Below are positions 24,191 through 31,904 of a DNA stretch of 64,000 nt, one piece after another. Every line of letters starts with the position of its first letter. Positions within the stretch are counted from its first letter, which is position 1. The position numbers and the translations under genes were made by a program. The DNA is taken from contig DLST01000018.1 in the NCBI GenBank assembly GCA_002500745.1, positions 405,227-469,226 of the forward strand, given 5' to 3'. The stretch comes from Sphingobacterium sp. UBA7855 (GTDB lineage Bacteria; Bacteroidota; Bacteroidia; Sphingobacteriales; Sphingobacteriaceae). The notes beneath the pieces are model-generated. The model saw only the letters and a program-made list of their open reading frames with translations, did not search any database and was not told the origin of the DNA.

Positions 24191-24775
24191 ATGCACAAAG
24201 AAACCACACGCTGCCAATGGTGCGGATCTGATGAACAATATGTTGCCTATCACGATAAAGAATGGGGCCGACAAGTCAAAGATGATAAAACCTTATTCGA
24301 GTTTTTGGTATTAGAATCAGCACAAGCGGGATTAAGCTGGATTACTATCTTACGTCGAAGAAAAGCATACCAAGAAGCTTTTGCTAACTTTGATGTCGAT
24401 CAGGTAGCAACCTACAGTAATGAAAATGTAGAACAGTTGCTCGCCGACTCTGGGATTATAAAACATCGCAATAAGATTGAGTCAACCATCACAAATGCGA
24501 AACTTTTCAAAAAAGTACAGACCGAACATGGCAGCTTTTACAACTATTTATACAGCTTCCTGCCCGAACAGCAGCCCATCGTAAACCATTGGTCAAGTTT
24601 ACAACAAGTACCAGCTACTACCGATATTTCTGATAAAATCGCCAAGGATATGAAGAAAAAAGGTTTTAAGTTTTTTGGATCTACCATCTGCTATGCTTAT
24701 ATGCAAGCCGTTGGAATGGTGAATGACCATGTTGAAACTTGTTCTTTTAAATATCCTGCAGATGCAGTATCCTAA
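24191..24775 (+). CDS. tag: DNA-3-methyladenine glycosylase I
   Basis: Removes N3-methyladenine from alkylated DNA. The 194-residue product has the Tag zinc-snap features: C8 in RCQWCG, H25 in YVAYHDKEWG, and HVETC near the C-terminus. The block FEFLVLESAQAGLSWITILRRRKAYQEAFANFD is the conserved DNA-binding and catalytic core with the Glu of the family. Length matches E. coli Tag (187). It is a single-gene unit, divergent from the DUF4271/hemD pair and convergent with hpt. Confidence 0.96.
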   Translation: MHKETTRCQWCGSDEQYVAYHDKEWGRQVKDDKTLFEFLVLESAQAGLSWITILRRRKAYQEAFANFDVDQVATYSNENVEQLLADSGIIKHRNKIESTITNAKLFKKVQTEHGSFYNYLYSFLPEQQPIVNHWSSLQQVPATTDISDKIAKDMKKKGFKFFGSTICYAYMQAVGMVNDHVETCSFKYPADAVS

Positions 24776-24785
24776 ACCCCAAAAA

Positions 24786-24818
24786 AGTGCACTGCAATGT
24801 GAAATAGCGCAGTGCACT
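24786..24818. terminator. Terminator between tag and hpt
   Basis: AGTGCACTGC (24786-24795) pairs perfectly with GCAGTGCACT (24809-24818). The T-run is on the minus side, so it mainly serves hpt. Confidence 0.75.
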
Positions 24819-24870
24819 GAAAATCAAAAAAGCCTTCTTTTTTTCAGCCTCATAGTAGACCCAATTTTTT

Positions 24871-25410
24871 CTAACCAGGTATGTTTTTATAGATATCCGG
24901 CAGATTCCGACCTAGCCCATTAAAGTCCATGCCATACCCGACCACAAATTCTTTACTTATTTCAAACCCAACATAGTTCAATTCTTCGAAATGATACTGC
25001 AGCGCGTCAGGTTTCACCAAAAGCGCACAGGCAATGACACTCGCCGGATTTAATTTTTTTACTGCATCCAACGTATGTTTGAGTGAATGCCCAGAGTCGA
25101 CAATATCTTCCACGATAATCACATCCCGCCCTTTCAGATCAATACCAAGACCTAAAAGCTCGTTTAACTCAGATTGGCCTGTTCCGATGTATGATGCCAA
25201 CTTAATAAATGACATCTCGCACGGAACTTCAATTTGCTTGAGCAAGTCTGCCATAAACATAAAACATCCATTCAATACGCCTATAAAAACAGGCTGTTTA
25301 TGCTCATAACGCAGACTGATATCGATACCCATCAGGCGAACACGCTTCTGAATCTGTTCCTCTTCAATGAGAGGTTCAAATAACAATCCGTCAATTTCTA
25401 TGTTTCTCAT
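24871..25410 (-). CDS. hpt: Hypoxanthine phosphoribosyltransferase
   Basis: Salvages hypoxanthine (and often guanine) to IMP/GMP with PRPP. The PRPP-binding motif VIIVEDIVDSGHSL (about residues 95-108) is clear, as are the N-terminal IDISLRYEHKQPVFIGVLNGCFMF and the C-terminal VGYGMDFNGLGRNLPDIY of the HPRT family. Length 179 aa is normal. It starts 27 nt after the GT51 transglycosylase stop, in the same direction, so both probably share a transcript from the promoter at 27650-27680; the functional link between them is not obvious. Confidence 0.95.
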   Translation of the reverse strand: MRNIEIDGLLFEPLIEEEQIQKRVRLMGIDISLRYEHKQPVFIGVLNGCFMFMADLLKQIEVPCEMSFIKLASYIGTGQSELNELLGLGIDLKGRDVIIVEDIVDSGHSLKHTLDAVKKLNPASVIACALLVKPDALQYHFEELNYVGFEISKEFVVGYGMDFNGLGRNLPDIYKNIPG

Positions 25411-25437
25411 GCTATTATTAATCTTTCATAACACACA

Positions 25438-27612
25438 CTACTTTTGTGCATCTTTATCTTTTTCTTCTTTTTTACGTCCCAATATCTTGTCAAATAACGA
25501 TCGCTTTGGCTTATCCTGCGCACCGCTTTCCTCGTCCTTCTTTTCCGTGAGATCCATTTTGTTTAATTTCTTTGGAACAGATACATTTTCGAGATCCTCG
25601 GCAGGAGAGCTGCCATCAAGACGATCGAACAACAGCGGATCTTCTCCCATATCGAATATATCGACAGAATCTACCACAGCCGGTCTTGCTGCACGCAATT
25701 GAGGCTGCAGAACAACCTCATAAAATCCATAATTTGAGGTTGTTGAATCCACGCTAATCTGCCCGGTTTTCGTCATAATATGACCGTAAGTATTAAAATA
25801 CCGCAACATACTTCCTTTTAAGTGACCTGTCCAGTCAAAAAAGTTCAATCCTTTTTTGGGTCGCGGAACAATACTTGACAAAAATATACTCTCTCCAAGG
25901 CCTAATTGTGCCGGAGTTTTTCCAAAATAATAGCGCGCAGCTTCAGTTATGCCATAGACATTATTTCCCCATTCGATGACATTGAGATAAACCTCGTACA
26001 TGCGCTTTTTGCTCACTTGCTGGGAGCGCTCCATCAGCCATACCAACAGAATCTCCTCCAACTTCCGCACAACCGTCTTATTGCGATTTAGAAAAACATT
26101 TTTCACCAGTTGCATTGATATCGTGCTGGCTCCGCGCTTAAATCCCTTTTCCTTGATGTTTGTAACAATCGACAATTTAAAAGCCTTCTCCTCGAATCCC
26201 TTGTGCTTAAAGAAAAATGGATCCTCGGTATTGATCAAGCTAATTTGCATATACCGGGAGATTTGATCGATAGGCGTAAAATTGCGATTCTGAGGGCCCA
26301 CAACGATCTCCCGCATCGGCTTGCCATCTTCATAAGCGGTATACGTAAAAGGTGTGTTTAACATTGCAATATTAGCCTCTCCCCATTTCACTACCTTTAA
26401 ATCCTTATCATCCATTTTAGAAGAGAAAAGGAGATTTTCAGGTTTCCTAAATTCAAAAGCAAAATTCAGGTCGTATTGAATATGCCCCTCCACCTGAATA
26501 CCTTCTAGACCAGGAAACAATCCAACTGGCATAGCATCAAAAAAGTGTTGGGCCTGTATTTTATTCGTGTGAATGGCCAAAAAAAGCTCTTTCTCAGGCT
26601 TATGAACATATTTAACGTAGGGAGAAAATACAAAATCTTTAACCTTTACCGTGCTTTCTTTGCTTACTTCGAGCGACGACGCTCCGATATTCAGGGCCCC
26701 TTGCATTTGGGCCTCAGGAAAGATCACATCGTTACTAGAAATACGCCGATGGTTTACTTTTAAATTTTTAAACCCCCATTGCCCATGCAGTTCCAGCAAT
26801 TCTTTATTTCTTCTGTGTGCCTTGTCCAATCGGAAGGATATTTCATCAAAACTTACAGCGAGACCAAATTTGCGCTGCAATAGGGGAAGATTTACGCCCT
26901 TTTTATCAGAAAAAAGACGGAGATCGCATTCTTGATTATCCGAATCAATTGTTCCCGTCAGATTCCAGGCGGCCTCATGATCGTTTAACAAAAATTTAGT
27001 TTCCATATCACCGCCATCGATCACAGCAGAAGGAATAACAACACGTTGTGAAGTGCTGTCATCACGATAAGAAAGTTCAAAGCTCTTCAGATCGAGATCG
27101 TTGGGAATCTTAAAAAACACATTTTTCAACAATCGATCTGCCAAAGCGGCCAGATTCTGTTTCGGATTATCGTTTTCTATTGTGTCTTTCTTCTGCTTTC
27201 TAAATAGAAAATCATAGTTACTAATTGAATCCTTTTTTATAAGAGAAACCGTACCGTGATCTAAAATAACTTGTCCTAACTTCACATCCCCGAATAATAA
27301 AGGCCATAATTTTACAGATACTGTCAGATCATTAATTTGAGCCAATTGGTCTCTATTTTTGGGCAATAGTTGGATATTCTTAAACTGTACAGCATTAATT
27401 CCACGGAAAGCATAGTATTGGATCTTCAAATCCAAATCATATTTTTCAAGCAACTTCGCTTTTGCTTTGTTGATTACCCCCATGAGCATCGCATCTCTTT
27501 TTTGATAAGCATACGCGCCTACTGCAAACGCCAAAACCAAAATAGCAGCTAAAGAGATATAAAGCCATCGCCATTTGCGGGACTTAAAAGATGTTATAAA
27601 TCGATTGGACAT
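25438..27612 (-). CDS. GT51 peptidoglycan glycosyltransferase with an AsmA-like N-terminal region
   Basis: A 724-residue protein. A single membrane anchor (about 17-36) is followed by some 390 residues of beta-rich sequence resembling the AsmA/DUF748 type (LKSFELSYRDD, MQGALNIGASSLEV). The glycosyltransferase 51 domain (about 445-600) then shows E463 in NTEDPFFFKHKG, GASTISMQLVKN (494-505), RKLEEILLVWLMERSQQVSKKRMYEVYLNVIEWG (E540 in YLN box). GT51 enzymes polymerise lipid II into glycan strands outside the inner membrane. There is no transpeptidase domain, so it is a monofunctional type with an unusual N-terminal extension. The 60 C-terminal residues are charged. ATG 27612 is chosen over TTG 27645, which lies too near the promoter. 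Confidence 0.87.
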   Translation of the reverse strand: MSNRFITSFKSRKWRWLYISLAAILVLAFAVGAYAYQKRDAMLMGVINKAKAKLLEKYDLDLKIQYYAFRGINAVQFKNIQLLPKNRDQLAQINDLTVSVKLWPLLFGDVKLGQVILDHGTVSLIKKDSISNYDFLFRKQKKDTIENDNPKQNLAALADRLLKNVFFKIPNDLDLKSFELSYRDDSTSQRVVIPSAVIDGGDMETKFLLNDHEAAWNLTGTIDSDNQECDLRLFSDKKGVNLPLLQRKFGLAVSFDEISFRLDKAHRRNKELLELHGQWGFKNLKVNHRRISSNDVIFPEAQMQGALNIGASSLEVSKESTVKVKDFVFSPYVKYVHKPEKELFLAIHTNKIQAQHFFDAMPVGLFPGLEGIQVEGHIQYDLNFAFEFRKPENLLFSSKMDDKDLKVVKWGEANIAMLNTPFTYTAYEDGKPMREIVVGPQNRNFTPIDQISRYMQISLINTEDPFFFKHKGFEEKAFKLSIVTNIKEKGFKRGASTISMQLVKNVFLNRNKTVVRKLEEILLVWLMERSQQVSKKRMYEVYLNVIEWGNNVYGITEAARYYFGKTPAQLGLGESIFLSSIVPRPKKGLNFFDWTGHLKGSMLRYFNTYGHIMTKTGQISVDSTTSNYGFYEVVLQPQLRAARPAVVDSVDIFDMGEDPLLFDRLDGSSPAEDLENVSVPKKLNKMDLTEKKDEESGAQDKPKRSLFDKILGRKKEEKDKDAQK

Positions 27613-27649
27613 AATTATTACTAAATGCAAATTCGTGCATATCAACAGT

Positions 27650-27680
27650 CAAACTTAGATAAATTTGGCTGTATATACAA
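27650..27680 (-). promoter_or_regulatory. Promoter of the GT51/hpt unit
   Basis: On the minus strand TTG (27680-27678), exactly 20 bp, then TAAGTTTG (27657-27650). Predicted leader to ATG 27612 is about 30 nt. A 17-bp stretch covering this -7 box (27649-27665) is identical in the M16 peptidase promoter. Confidence 0.7.
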
Positions 27681-27869
27681 TTATAATTCACGGAAACGAT
27701 GGTCGCTTTATACGCAGCTTCAGCAAGACAAATTTATTGATAAAACGCATTAATTACATAAAAATAAAAATGTTCCAAAAAAGCTGTCTTTCCTAAAAGC
27801 CAGCCCTATATACAATAATTTTAATCCCATTAAAAACAGAGAAATGACATGAAATTGATCCGCAATGAG

Positions 27870-27877
27870 TAGTTTTG
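27870..27877 (+). promoter_or_regulatory. -7 box of the Mrp gene
   Basis: TAGTTTTG matches TAnnTTTG, 27 nt before the ATG. No -33 TTG at the usual distance. Confidence 0.45.
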
Positions 27878-27904
27878 TAATCCATGATTACAAATGAACA
27901 ATAG

Positions 27905-28969
27905 ATGGTTACCAAAGAACAAATATTAAATGCATTATCCTATGTGGAAGAGCCTGATTTGAAAAAGGATCTTGTCACATTGAATATGATTCAAAATATC
28001 GGGATCGAAGGTGAAAAAATTTCTTTCGATGTCATTCTAACTACTCCGGCTTGTCCGCTTAAGGACCATATTGAACACGCATGCCGAAATGCCATCGCTC
28101 ATTTCATCGACAAAAATCTCGAAGTTCAGATCAACATGACTTCCAATGTGATCGGGAAACAAGGCGCACAGGTTTCAGGCATTAAAAACATCATCCTGGT
28201 CTCCTCAGGGAAAGGAGGAGTTGGAAAGTCAACTGTCGCCGCCAATTTGGCGCTTGCCCTCCAGGCTAAAGGAGCTAAAACAGGACTTTTAGACGCTGAC
28301 ATTTATGGGCCATCACTTCCGATTATGTTTGGCCTAGAAGGTGCTAAACCCGGATCAGTAGAAATGCCTGATGGACAGGTTAAAATTGAACCGCTTGAAA
28401 AATTTGGACTAAAATTACTGTCGATCGGATTTTTCACCGACCCAAACCAGCCTATCCCATGGCGTGGCCCCATGACCACCTCTGCAATCAAGCAACTCTT
28501 TAATGATGCACACTGGGGTGAACTCGATTATCTAGTGGTCGATATGCCTCCAGGTACAGGCGACATTCATATTACCGTATCACAAACTTTCCCGATTGCA
28601 GGTGCAGTGATCGTCACTACGCCGCAGCAAGTTGCCCTAGCTGACGCTGTCAAAGGTATCGGTATGTTTTTAATGGATAGTATCAATATCCCGTTACTGG
28701 GCGTGGTGGAGAATATGGCTTATTTTACACCAGCAGAGCTTCCTGATAATAAATATTATATTTTTGGAAAAGACGGCGGAAAAAGGTTAGCTGAAGAATA
28801 TAAAGTACCTTTCCTTGGTGAGATACCACTATTAAAAGGTATTTCTGATGCTGGAGATAATGGATTCCCCATTGCGATAGACAACGAAGATCCTGTAACA
28901 AAATCATTTCTCACGATTGCAGAAAAAGTTGCTCAGCAGCTTTCCATCATTCATAGTCAGTTAAAATAG
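27905..28969 (+). CDS. mrp: Mrp/ApbC-family P-loop ATPase
   Basis: A 354-residue protein with an N-terminal MIP18/DUF59 domain (about 1-85, with TPACPLKDHIEHAC) and a deviant Walker A SGKGGVGKST (about 100-109), typical of Mrp/NBP35 proteins. These act as carriers or scaffolds that assemble iron-sulfur clusters. The usual C-terminal CxxC that bridges a cluster between subunits is missing: the position reads MAYFTPAELPDNKYYIFG and no Cys follows. So it can still bind ATP and interact, but a bridging cluster at the normal place is not possible. A strong terminator separates it from the convergent exonuclease III gene. Confidence 0.92.
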   Translation: MVTKEQILNALSYVEEPDLKKDLVTLNMIQNIGIEGEKISFDVILTTPACPLKDHIEHACRNAIAHFIDKNLEVQINMTSNVIGKQGAQVSGIKNIILVSSGKGGVGKSTVAANLALALQAKGAKTGLLDADIYGPSLPIMFGLEGAKPGSVEMPDGQVKIEPLEKFGLKLLSIGFFTDPNQPIPWRGPMTTSAIKQLFNDAHWGELDYLVVDMPPGTGDIHITVSQTFPIAGAVIVTTPQQVALADAVKGIGMFLMDSINIPLLGVVENMAYFTPAELPDNKYYIFGKDGGKRLAEEYKVPFLGEIPLLKGISDAGDNGFPIAIDNEDPVTKSFLTIAEKVAQQLSIIHSQLK

Positions 28970-28993
28970 CTATTCAAAGGCAGTGATGCCGCT

Positions 28994-29047
28994 GTCAATC
29001 ACACAAAAAGGCTTTCATGGGTATGAAAGCCTTTTTGTATGATTGAC
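28994..29047. terminator. Long bidirectional terminator between mrp and xth
   Basis: A perfect 16-bp stem (29003-29018 with 29023-29038, loop GGGT) is extended by GTCAATC (28994-29000) with GATTGAC (29041-29047) across a two-base gap on each side. T-runs occur on both strands and it ends 7 nt before the xth stop. Confidence 0.85.
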
Positions 29048-29053
29048 ATTTTA

Positions 29054-29821
29054 TTAGAGCGCCAGCTCTAATACTACGGGGCAATGATCGGAATGCACAG
29101 CATCCGGCAATATACTGGAAGATTTAATATGATCGGCCAAAGGCTTAGAAACCATATTATAATCGATGCGCCAACCCAAATTCTTTGCGCGCGCTCCAGC
29201 ACGATAACTCCACCAGGTATACTGGTGCGGATCTGGATTTAGATGGCGAAAAGAGTCAATATAACCCGAATTAATAAAATTTTCCATCCATTCACGCTCT
29301 TCTGGAAGAAAGCCCGAAGAGTTCGCATTTGATTTTGGATTATGAATATCGATCGCACGATGGCAAATATTATAATCACCGCAGACAACTAGATTCGGCT
29401 TTTCCACCAAAAGCTTATCGCTATACAACTGAAAATCCTTTAAAAAACGGTATTTAAAATCCTGTCTTACGTCTCCGGTTGTACCCGAAGGAAAATAAGT
29501 ACTCATCACCGATAGTTGATCAAAATCAGCACGGATAATACGACCTTCAAAATCATAATCCTCATGACCACAACCGTACTCAATATGCTTAGGCGTCATC
29601 TTAGTAAACAAGGCAACTCCGCTATAGCCCTTCTTTTGTGCTGGATACCAGTAATGCTCATAACCCATCTCCTCCAATAGGGCAACTTCGGGAATCTGAT
29701 CAGGCGTAGCCTTAATCTCCTGAAGGCAGATGACATCTGCATTTACAGCTTTCAACCAGCCCAACCAATCCTTCTTTAAGGCTGCACGCAAACCATTCAC
29801 ATTATAAGTTACTATTTTCAT
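29054..29821 (-). CDS. xth: Exodeoxyribonuclease III (AP endonuclease)
   Basis: Cleaves DNA at abasic sites and removes 3' blocks in base-excision repair. The 255-residue product contains the exonuclease/endonuclease/phosphatase motifs: YNVNGLRAALKKDWLGWL, CLQEIKATPDQIP (metal-binding E), GYSGVALFTKMTPKH, VVCGDYNICHRAIDIHNPKSN, WRIDYNMVS, and SDHCPVVLEL at the C-terminus (catalytic D-H). Length matches ExoA/Xth (about 255-270). It is the distal gene of a minus-strand series with the cyclophilin; a 75-bp gap separates them. Confidence 0.96.
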   Translation of the reverse strand: MKIVTYNVNGLRAALKKDWLGWLKAVNADVICLQEIKATPDQIPEVALLEEMGYEHYWYPAQKKGYSGVALFTKMTPKHIEYGCGHEDYDFEGRIIRADFDQLSVMSTYFPSGTTGDVRQDFKYRFLKDFQLYSDKLLVEKPNLVVCGDYNICHRAIDIHNPKSNANSSGFLPEEREWMENFINSGYIDSFRHLNPDPHQYTWWSYRAGARAKNLGWRIDYNMVSKPLADHIKSSSILPDAVHSDHCPVVLELAL

Positions 29822-29895
29822 TGTTTATTGTTGTGATGCTAGATTATAAAAAAAAGAAAACTTCTCAATCCCTGATATATTATTTCCACATAACA

Positions 29896-30654
29896 TTAGT
29901 AGTCCTTTGAAGAGAACAAATCACTAATCTTTGAAAAGATACCCGTTTGAGGCTTTAAACCTTTGAGTTCCCGCTCCAAGTTTAATGCTTCTCGTCTCGT
30001 AAGTACATGCATGGTCATTTTTTGATCCGTCTCCGGCCTATCATGCTGATCTGTCTTTACCGCCGCAATCTGATCGATAACATCTACACCTTTGACCAGC
30101 TCACCAAATACGGTATAATTCCAATCTAAATGAGGTGCACCACCAATAGTGGTGTACACCTGACGTTGGGTTTCAGAAAACTTCTTGCCATTCATTCGGG
30201 TCTGCTCTAACCGATTGAGATCTTCAGGACTAAATACCTTTCCCTGAACAAGGTAAAACTGAGATCCCGACGAAGCTTTTTCAGGATTATTATCCCGGGC
30301 AGCTCCGATAGCACCTTTTTTGTGAAATAAACCATCCTGAATCTCCGCAGGAATGGTGTATCCTGGGCCTCCATTACCCAACTGTGCTCCGCCAACCGCA
30401 TTTTTTGAGTCAGGATCACCGCCCTGAATCATAAAATTTTGAATGACGCGGTGGAAAAGCGTCCCATCATAATATTGGCTTTTTGCCAATTTGGCAAAGT
30501 TATCCCGATGTTTTGGCGTTTCATTATACAGCCGCACCACACAGATGCCCTTCTCAGTAACGATCTGTACATATTTAAATTCAGGTTTAGCCGCAAATGC
30601 CAAAACCTGTAAAAAGCAGAATACTGCAATTAAACTAGCTTTTAAAAATTTCAT
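29896..30654 (-). CDS. Exported cyclophilin-type peptidyl-prolyl isomerase
   Basis: Catalyses cis-trans isomerisation of Xaa-Pro bonds. The 252-residue product starts with a signal peptide (KFLKASLIAVFCFLQVLAFA), so it acts in the periplasm. The cyclophilin core shows KHRDNFAKLAKSQYYDGTLFHRVIQNFMIQGGDP (catalytic Arg in FHRV, FMIQGGD), GAARDNNPEKASSGSQFYLVQ and NYTVFGELVKGVDVIDQI. A C-terminal extension of about 50 residues (RREALNLERELKGLKPQTG...) is charged. It lies 55 bp downstream of a small conserved gene in the same direction; shared transcription is possible. Confidence 0.94.
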   Translation of the reverse strand: MKFLKASLIAVFCFLQVLAFAAKPEFKYVQIVTEKGICVVRLYNETPKHRDNFAKLAKSQYYDGTLFHRVIQNFMIQGGDPDSKNAVGGAQLGNGGPGYTIPAEIQDGLFHKKGAIGAARDNNPEKASSGSQFYLVQGKVFSPEDLNRLEQTRMNGKKFSETQRQVYTTIGGAPHLDWNYTVFGELVKGVDVIDQIAAVKTDQHDRPETDQKMTMHVLTRREALNLERELKGLKPQTGIFSKISDLFSSKDY

Positions 30655-30709
30655 GTGTTGATGGTTCTACGTTCCCAATTGAACTTTTATTTTTTTCTTG
30701 ATGTGATCG

Positions 30710-31057
30710 CTAGATAACATTTAATTCCTCAAAATAATCGATGATCAGCGACTTCATAATCAGTTCTTGTTCCAAAAGTGTATAGTTGGGAATTGGTTTT
30801 ATTAATTGCCAATGCGGCCATCCCTCCTCATCAAGGCCTTTCAGCGTATAAAATCCCATCGCACTGAAAAGACGGCAGGTGGCAATATGCATCAATTCTT
30901 CTTTTTCCCGTTTCGAGAATTTCTGGGCACCCTTGCCCAATTCCTGAACACCAATGAGAAATAAACACACCTTGATGTCTGGTTTTTCCATATCAAATAG
31001 TGTCACAATCTCATCCTGCAGGAAACTCCATTTCTTGTTAACTTCAGCTGCCTTCAT
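30710..31057 (-). CDS. Small conserved protein of unknown function (115 aa)
   Basis: Overlaps the upstream phosphatase gene by 4 nt (31054-31057), so the two are translationally coupled. The product is mostly alpha-helical, with charged and hydrophobic residues alternating (DIKVCLFLIGVQELGKGAQKFSKREKEELMHIATCRLFSAMGFYTLKGLDEEGWPHWQL). It has no signal peptide or membrane segment. I do not recognise a named domain, though similar proteins are common in Bacteroidota. The coupling suggests a shared function with the phosphatase but the sequence gives no direct hint of what it is. Confidence 0.8.
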   Translation of the reverse strand: MKAAEVNKKWSFLQDEIVTLFDMEKPDIKVCLFLIGVQELGKGAQKFSKREKEELMHIATCRLFSAMGFYTLKGLDEEGWPHWQLIKPIPNYTLLEQELIMKSLIIDYFEELNVI

Positions 31058-31500
31058 TTTTTTGATTTAATCAAACTAGCCATCACCTCTGCACTACGTT
31101 GGTCAATCATCTGAAAAACCGGATCAAACAAATTATCATCAAAATATGGATCGGGAACAATATCGTCGCCTAAAAATAGTTTAACCTTGTTCAGATCCGC
31201 TTTATCTACAACCTGGGCACAAACATCTGCATAATTCTGTCTATCCATGACAAATATTAGATCATATTCACCAAAAAACTGTGGTTTAAAATGCCGAGCC
31301 CGCTGACCAGATATATCGATACCGTATTTCTTGGCAACTGCGATCGCCCTATGATCAGGTGCTTCACCAATGTGCCAATCACCTGTACCAGCCGATTCAA
31401 CGACCCAGTTTAATTGTTGATCCAATGCCTTTTGCTTCAATATACCGTGTGCAAGGGGTGAACGACAGATATTCCCCAAACAAACCATTAAAATCTTCAT
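31054..31500 (-). CDS. Low-molecular-weight protein-tyrosine phosphatase
   Basis: A cytosolic phosphatase of 148 residues. The P-loop CLGNICRSP (C7 nucleophile to R13) and the general acid loop DDIVPDPYFDD (about 110-120) are both present. ATG 31500 places the P-loop right at the N-terminus, as in all family members; an upstream TTG would add nine residues without support. These enzymes dephosphorylate tyrosine kinases of capsule or other systems, or act on arginine phosphate in Firmicutes; no kinase lies nearby. The next gene overlaps its stop codon by 4 nt. Confidence 0.93.
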   Translation of the reverse strand: MKILMVCLGNICRSPLAHGILKQKALDQQLNWVVESAGTGDWHIGEAPDHRAIAVAKKYGIDISGQRARHFKPQFFGEYDLIFVMDRQNYADVCAQVVDKADLNKVKLFLGDDIVPDPYFDDNLFDPVFQMIDQRSAEVMASLIKSKK

Positions 31501-31838
31501 TTCTATAACGTTTAAAAAGCTATACAATAAATACCACGACTGCTATGGAATTCGACTAATTCCGTAAAAACTCAATTAAATCAACGAGTCACTCCGTCGA
31601 TTCATCAATAGCACAATAGTAGTAGATTGCAATTCCAAAAATTCTGTGCTTATCAAGTGCCGAATTCCTGCTGTATTTTCGTTCCGCAAAATAGCTAAAC
31701 TAAAATTATTAACGAAACAACCCGCTTAAAAGTGACCAACTTCTTACCAAACCATGGTTTTCTAATACCCTAACGCTTCTCCCAACCCTTATAAAAGAGA
31801 ATCAATGTACCGCTAGCAGTTTTTCCGAACCAAAAAAA
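31501..31838. other. Intergenic region between phosphatase and DegQ terminator
   Basis: About 340 bp without a credible gene. A small hairpin, GGAATT (31547-31552) with AATTCC (31558-31563), is the only structure I see. It must hold the promoter of the phosphatase operon, but no full -33/-7 pair is clear. Confidence 0.4.
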
Positions 31839-31869
31839 AGGTGGCCTAACCTAACGGCTAGAGCCACCT
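31839..31869 (-). terminator. Terminator after the DegQ-like gene
   Basis: AGGTGGC (31839-31845) pairs with GCCACCT (31863-31869), and a run of eight T follows on the minus strand. Confidence 0.75.
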
Positions 31870-31904
31870 AAACTATATTAATCAACCAATTCTTAACTCA
31901 ATGC

